From assembly GCA_024103385.1 (NCBI GenBank), contig JAGFIT010000093.1, forward strand, positions 1 through 51,994: a DNA stretch of 51,994 bases. The letters run 5' to 3'. Source of the DNA: Vicingus serpentipes. Lineage in GTDB: Bacteria; Bacteroidota; Bacteroidia; Flavobacteriales_E; Vicingaceae. Below are positions 51,368-51,994 of the stretch, in pieces. The notes under the pieces were generated by a model, which worked only from the letters and a program-made list of their open reading frames with translations, was not told where the DNA came from and searched no databases. Position 1 is the stretch's first letter; every line of letters starts with the position of its first letter. A program made the position numbers and the translations under genes.

Positions 51368-51913
51368 ATGAAAAAAACGATTACATTAATAATACTACTT
51401 ATTTCGACACTACAAATTATATACTCTCAAGATAACTCCACTGATATACTTAAAGTAACTGTTTACAACACTTTTGAGGACTTCGTAAACCAAAAAGGGG
51501 AATATGTAGGTCATTATGATAACTTTTTAGTTTTAATTGGAGGAAGAACCACTCTTACGGTTAAGAACAATGGAAAAAAAAGCAGAGTTGCGGTATCTAA
51601 TAAATGGGGATATAAAATTGGGAACAATTATTACCGTTCTATGAAAAAGTATCCAATGCTAATTGCCCATGTAGGAAAAACGGTTTATTATGAGAATGGG
51701 AAACTTCATATGAGAACTATAAAAGATGGAAACGGTTGGTGTGATGCAAATGAAACCATACAATTATTCTCTGAAACTCTTACTTCAGAAGCTATTGAGT
51801 ATCGAAAATTCAAAAAAAAATATCAAGGAGACTCTAGCTTAAAAAAGTTATTTGATTGCTTGGAAGAAAAAAAAAGAAACAACAACTTTTCAAGAAAGAT
51901 TAAACGAAACTAG
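51368..51913 (+). CDS. Secreted hypothetical protein
   Basis: A 181-residue exported protein with a signal peptide (cleavage near IIYSQ, residue 20). The mature part has strands (LKVTVYNTFEDFVNQKGEYVG cut into two; VAVSNKWGYKIGNNYYR) and a basic C-terminal third with KFKKKYQG and a closing KIKRN. One Cys pair may form a disulfide (NGWCDANE, LFDCLEEK). I do not recognise a family with a known function; similar short proteins occur in Flavobacteriales. Upstream are a good -7 box and a weak LytTR-like repeat, so it may be inducible. The end of the gene is 81 bases before the window end. Confidence 0.6.
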   Translation: MKKTITLIILLISTLQIIYSQDNSTDILKVTVYNTFEDFVNQKGEYVGHYDNFLVLIGGRTTLTVKNNGKKSRVAVSNKWGYKIGNNYYRSMKKYPMLIAHVGKTVYYENGKLHMRTIKDGNGWCDANETIQLFSETLTSEAIEYRKFKKKYQGDSSLKKLFDCLEEKKRNNNFSRKIKRN

Positions 51914-51962
51914 AAAATGTTTTAACAATTACAACAGTAAATAACTTCAATTATGGTGTCAA

Positions 51963-51980
51963 TAAGTGCCATTGCACTTA
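51963..51980. repeat. Short hairpin near the window end
   Basis: TAAGTGC and GCACTTA pair with a CATT loop. No T-run follows, so it is not a typical terminator. It may be the start of a larger element cut by the window edge. Confidence 0.4.
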
Positions 51981-51994
51981 GCAAAAAATCACTC

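Overview
The window looks like chromosomal DNA of a low-GC Bacteroidota bacterium, most likely a marine or environmental member of the Flavobacteriales. The evidence is the very AT-rich composition, promoter boxes of the TAnnTTTG type (clearest before the S46 peptidase), an S46 dipeptidyl peptidase, several outer-membrane barrel and lipoprotein families typical of the phylum, a ParC/ParE pair of the Bacteroidota type, and dispersed intergenic palindromes of the kind common in these genomes. No rRNA, tRNA, prophage or CRISPR array was seen. Genus and species cannot be assigned from the sequence alone.

Layout. 1-424: right end of an IS21-like insertion sequence abutting the C-terminal remnant of a truA-like pseudouridine synthase gene. 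421-7023: housekeeping genes (RluA-type pseudouridine synthase, HD hydrolase, ABC exporter, ttcA, selO, cold-shock gene) separated by REP-like palindromes. 7062-11529: phnA-ywbE pair, a putative outer-membrane barrel with a DUF1456 gene, a secreted His/Lys-rich low-complexity protein, trmL and a nitronate monooxygenase. 11603-13211: accessory patch with a headless HNH endonuclease and a self-inhibited class II Fic protein. 13277-17876: DPP11-like S46 peptidase and, divergently, topoisomerase III. 17983-22702: cdaA (c-di-AMP synthesis), then a small acyl-CoA set (PaaZ-like bifunctional enzyme, VOC protein, enoyl-CoA hydratase).

22762-35542 is the most unusual part: a minus-strand, operon-like run prmA, giant A (1484 aa, secreted, beta-rich, unknown), giant B (2109 aa: TPR, PD40 propeller, regulatory beta-sandwich, about 1300 residues of coiled coil and three C-terminal SPOR domains), clpS and an M48 lipoprotein protease. 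Giant B has the domain order of the type IX secretion protein PorE, but SPOR domains stand where PorE has its peptidoglycan-binding OmpA domain. This makes it a candidate for a very long envelope or septal tether. Giant A, made just before it, has no recognised function.

35857-41691: an ACT-domain protein, a lipoamide-dehydrogenase-like flavoprotein that has lost both redox cysteines, a lytic transglycosylase, a zinc-ribbon protein, a tail-less SSB, and two paralogous lipoproteins with Pmp3/YqaE membrane ends. One of these lipoproteins has a near-consensus LytTR-type direct repeat upstream. 41758-51913: prfC with a coupled barrel gene, then a minus-strand cluster parE, parC, rhomboid, HAD phosphatase and class IV aminotransferase. 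parC is flanked on both sides by nested GC-rich palindromic elements. A secreted protein of unknown function closes the window; it has a strong -7 box and a weaker LytTR-like repeat upstream.
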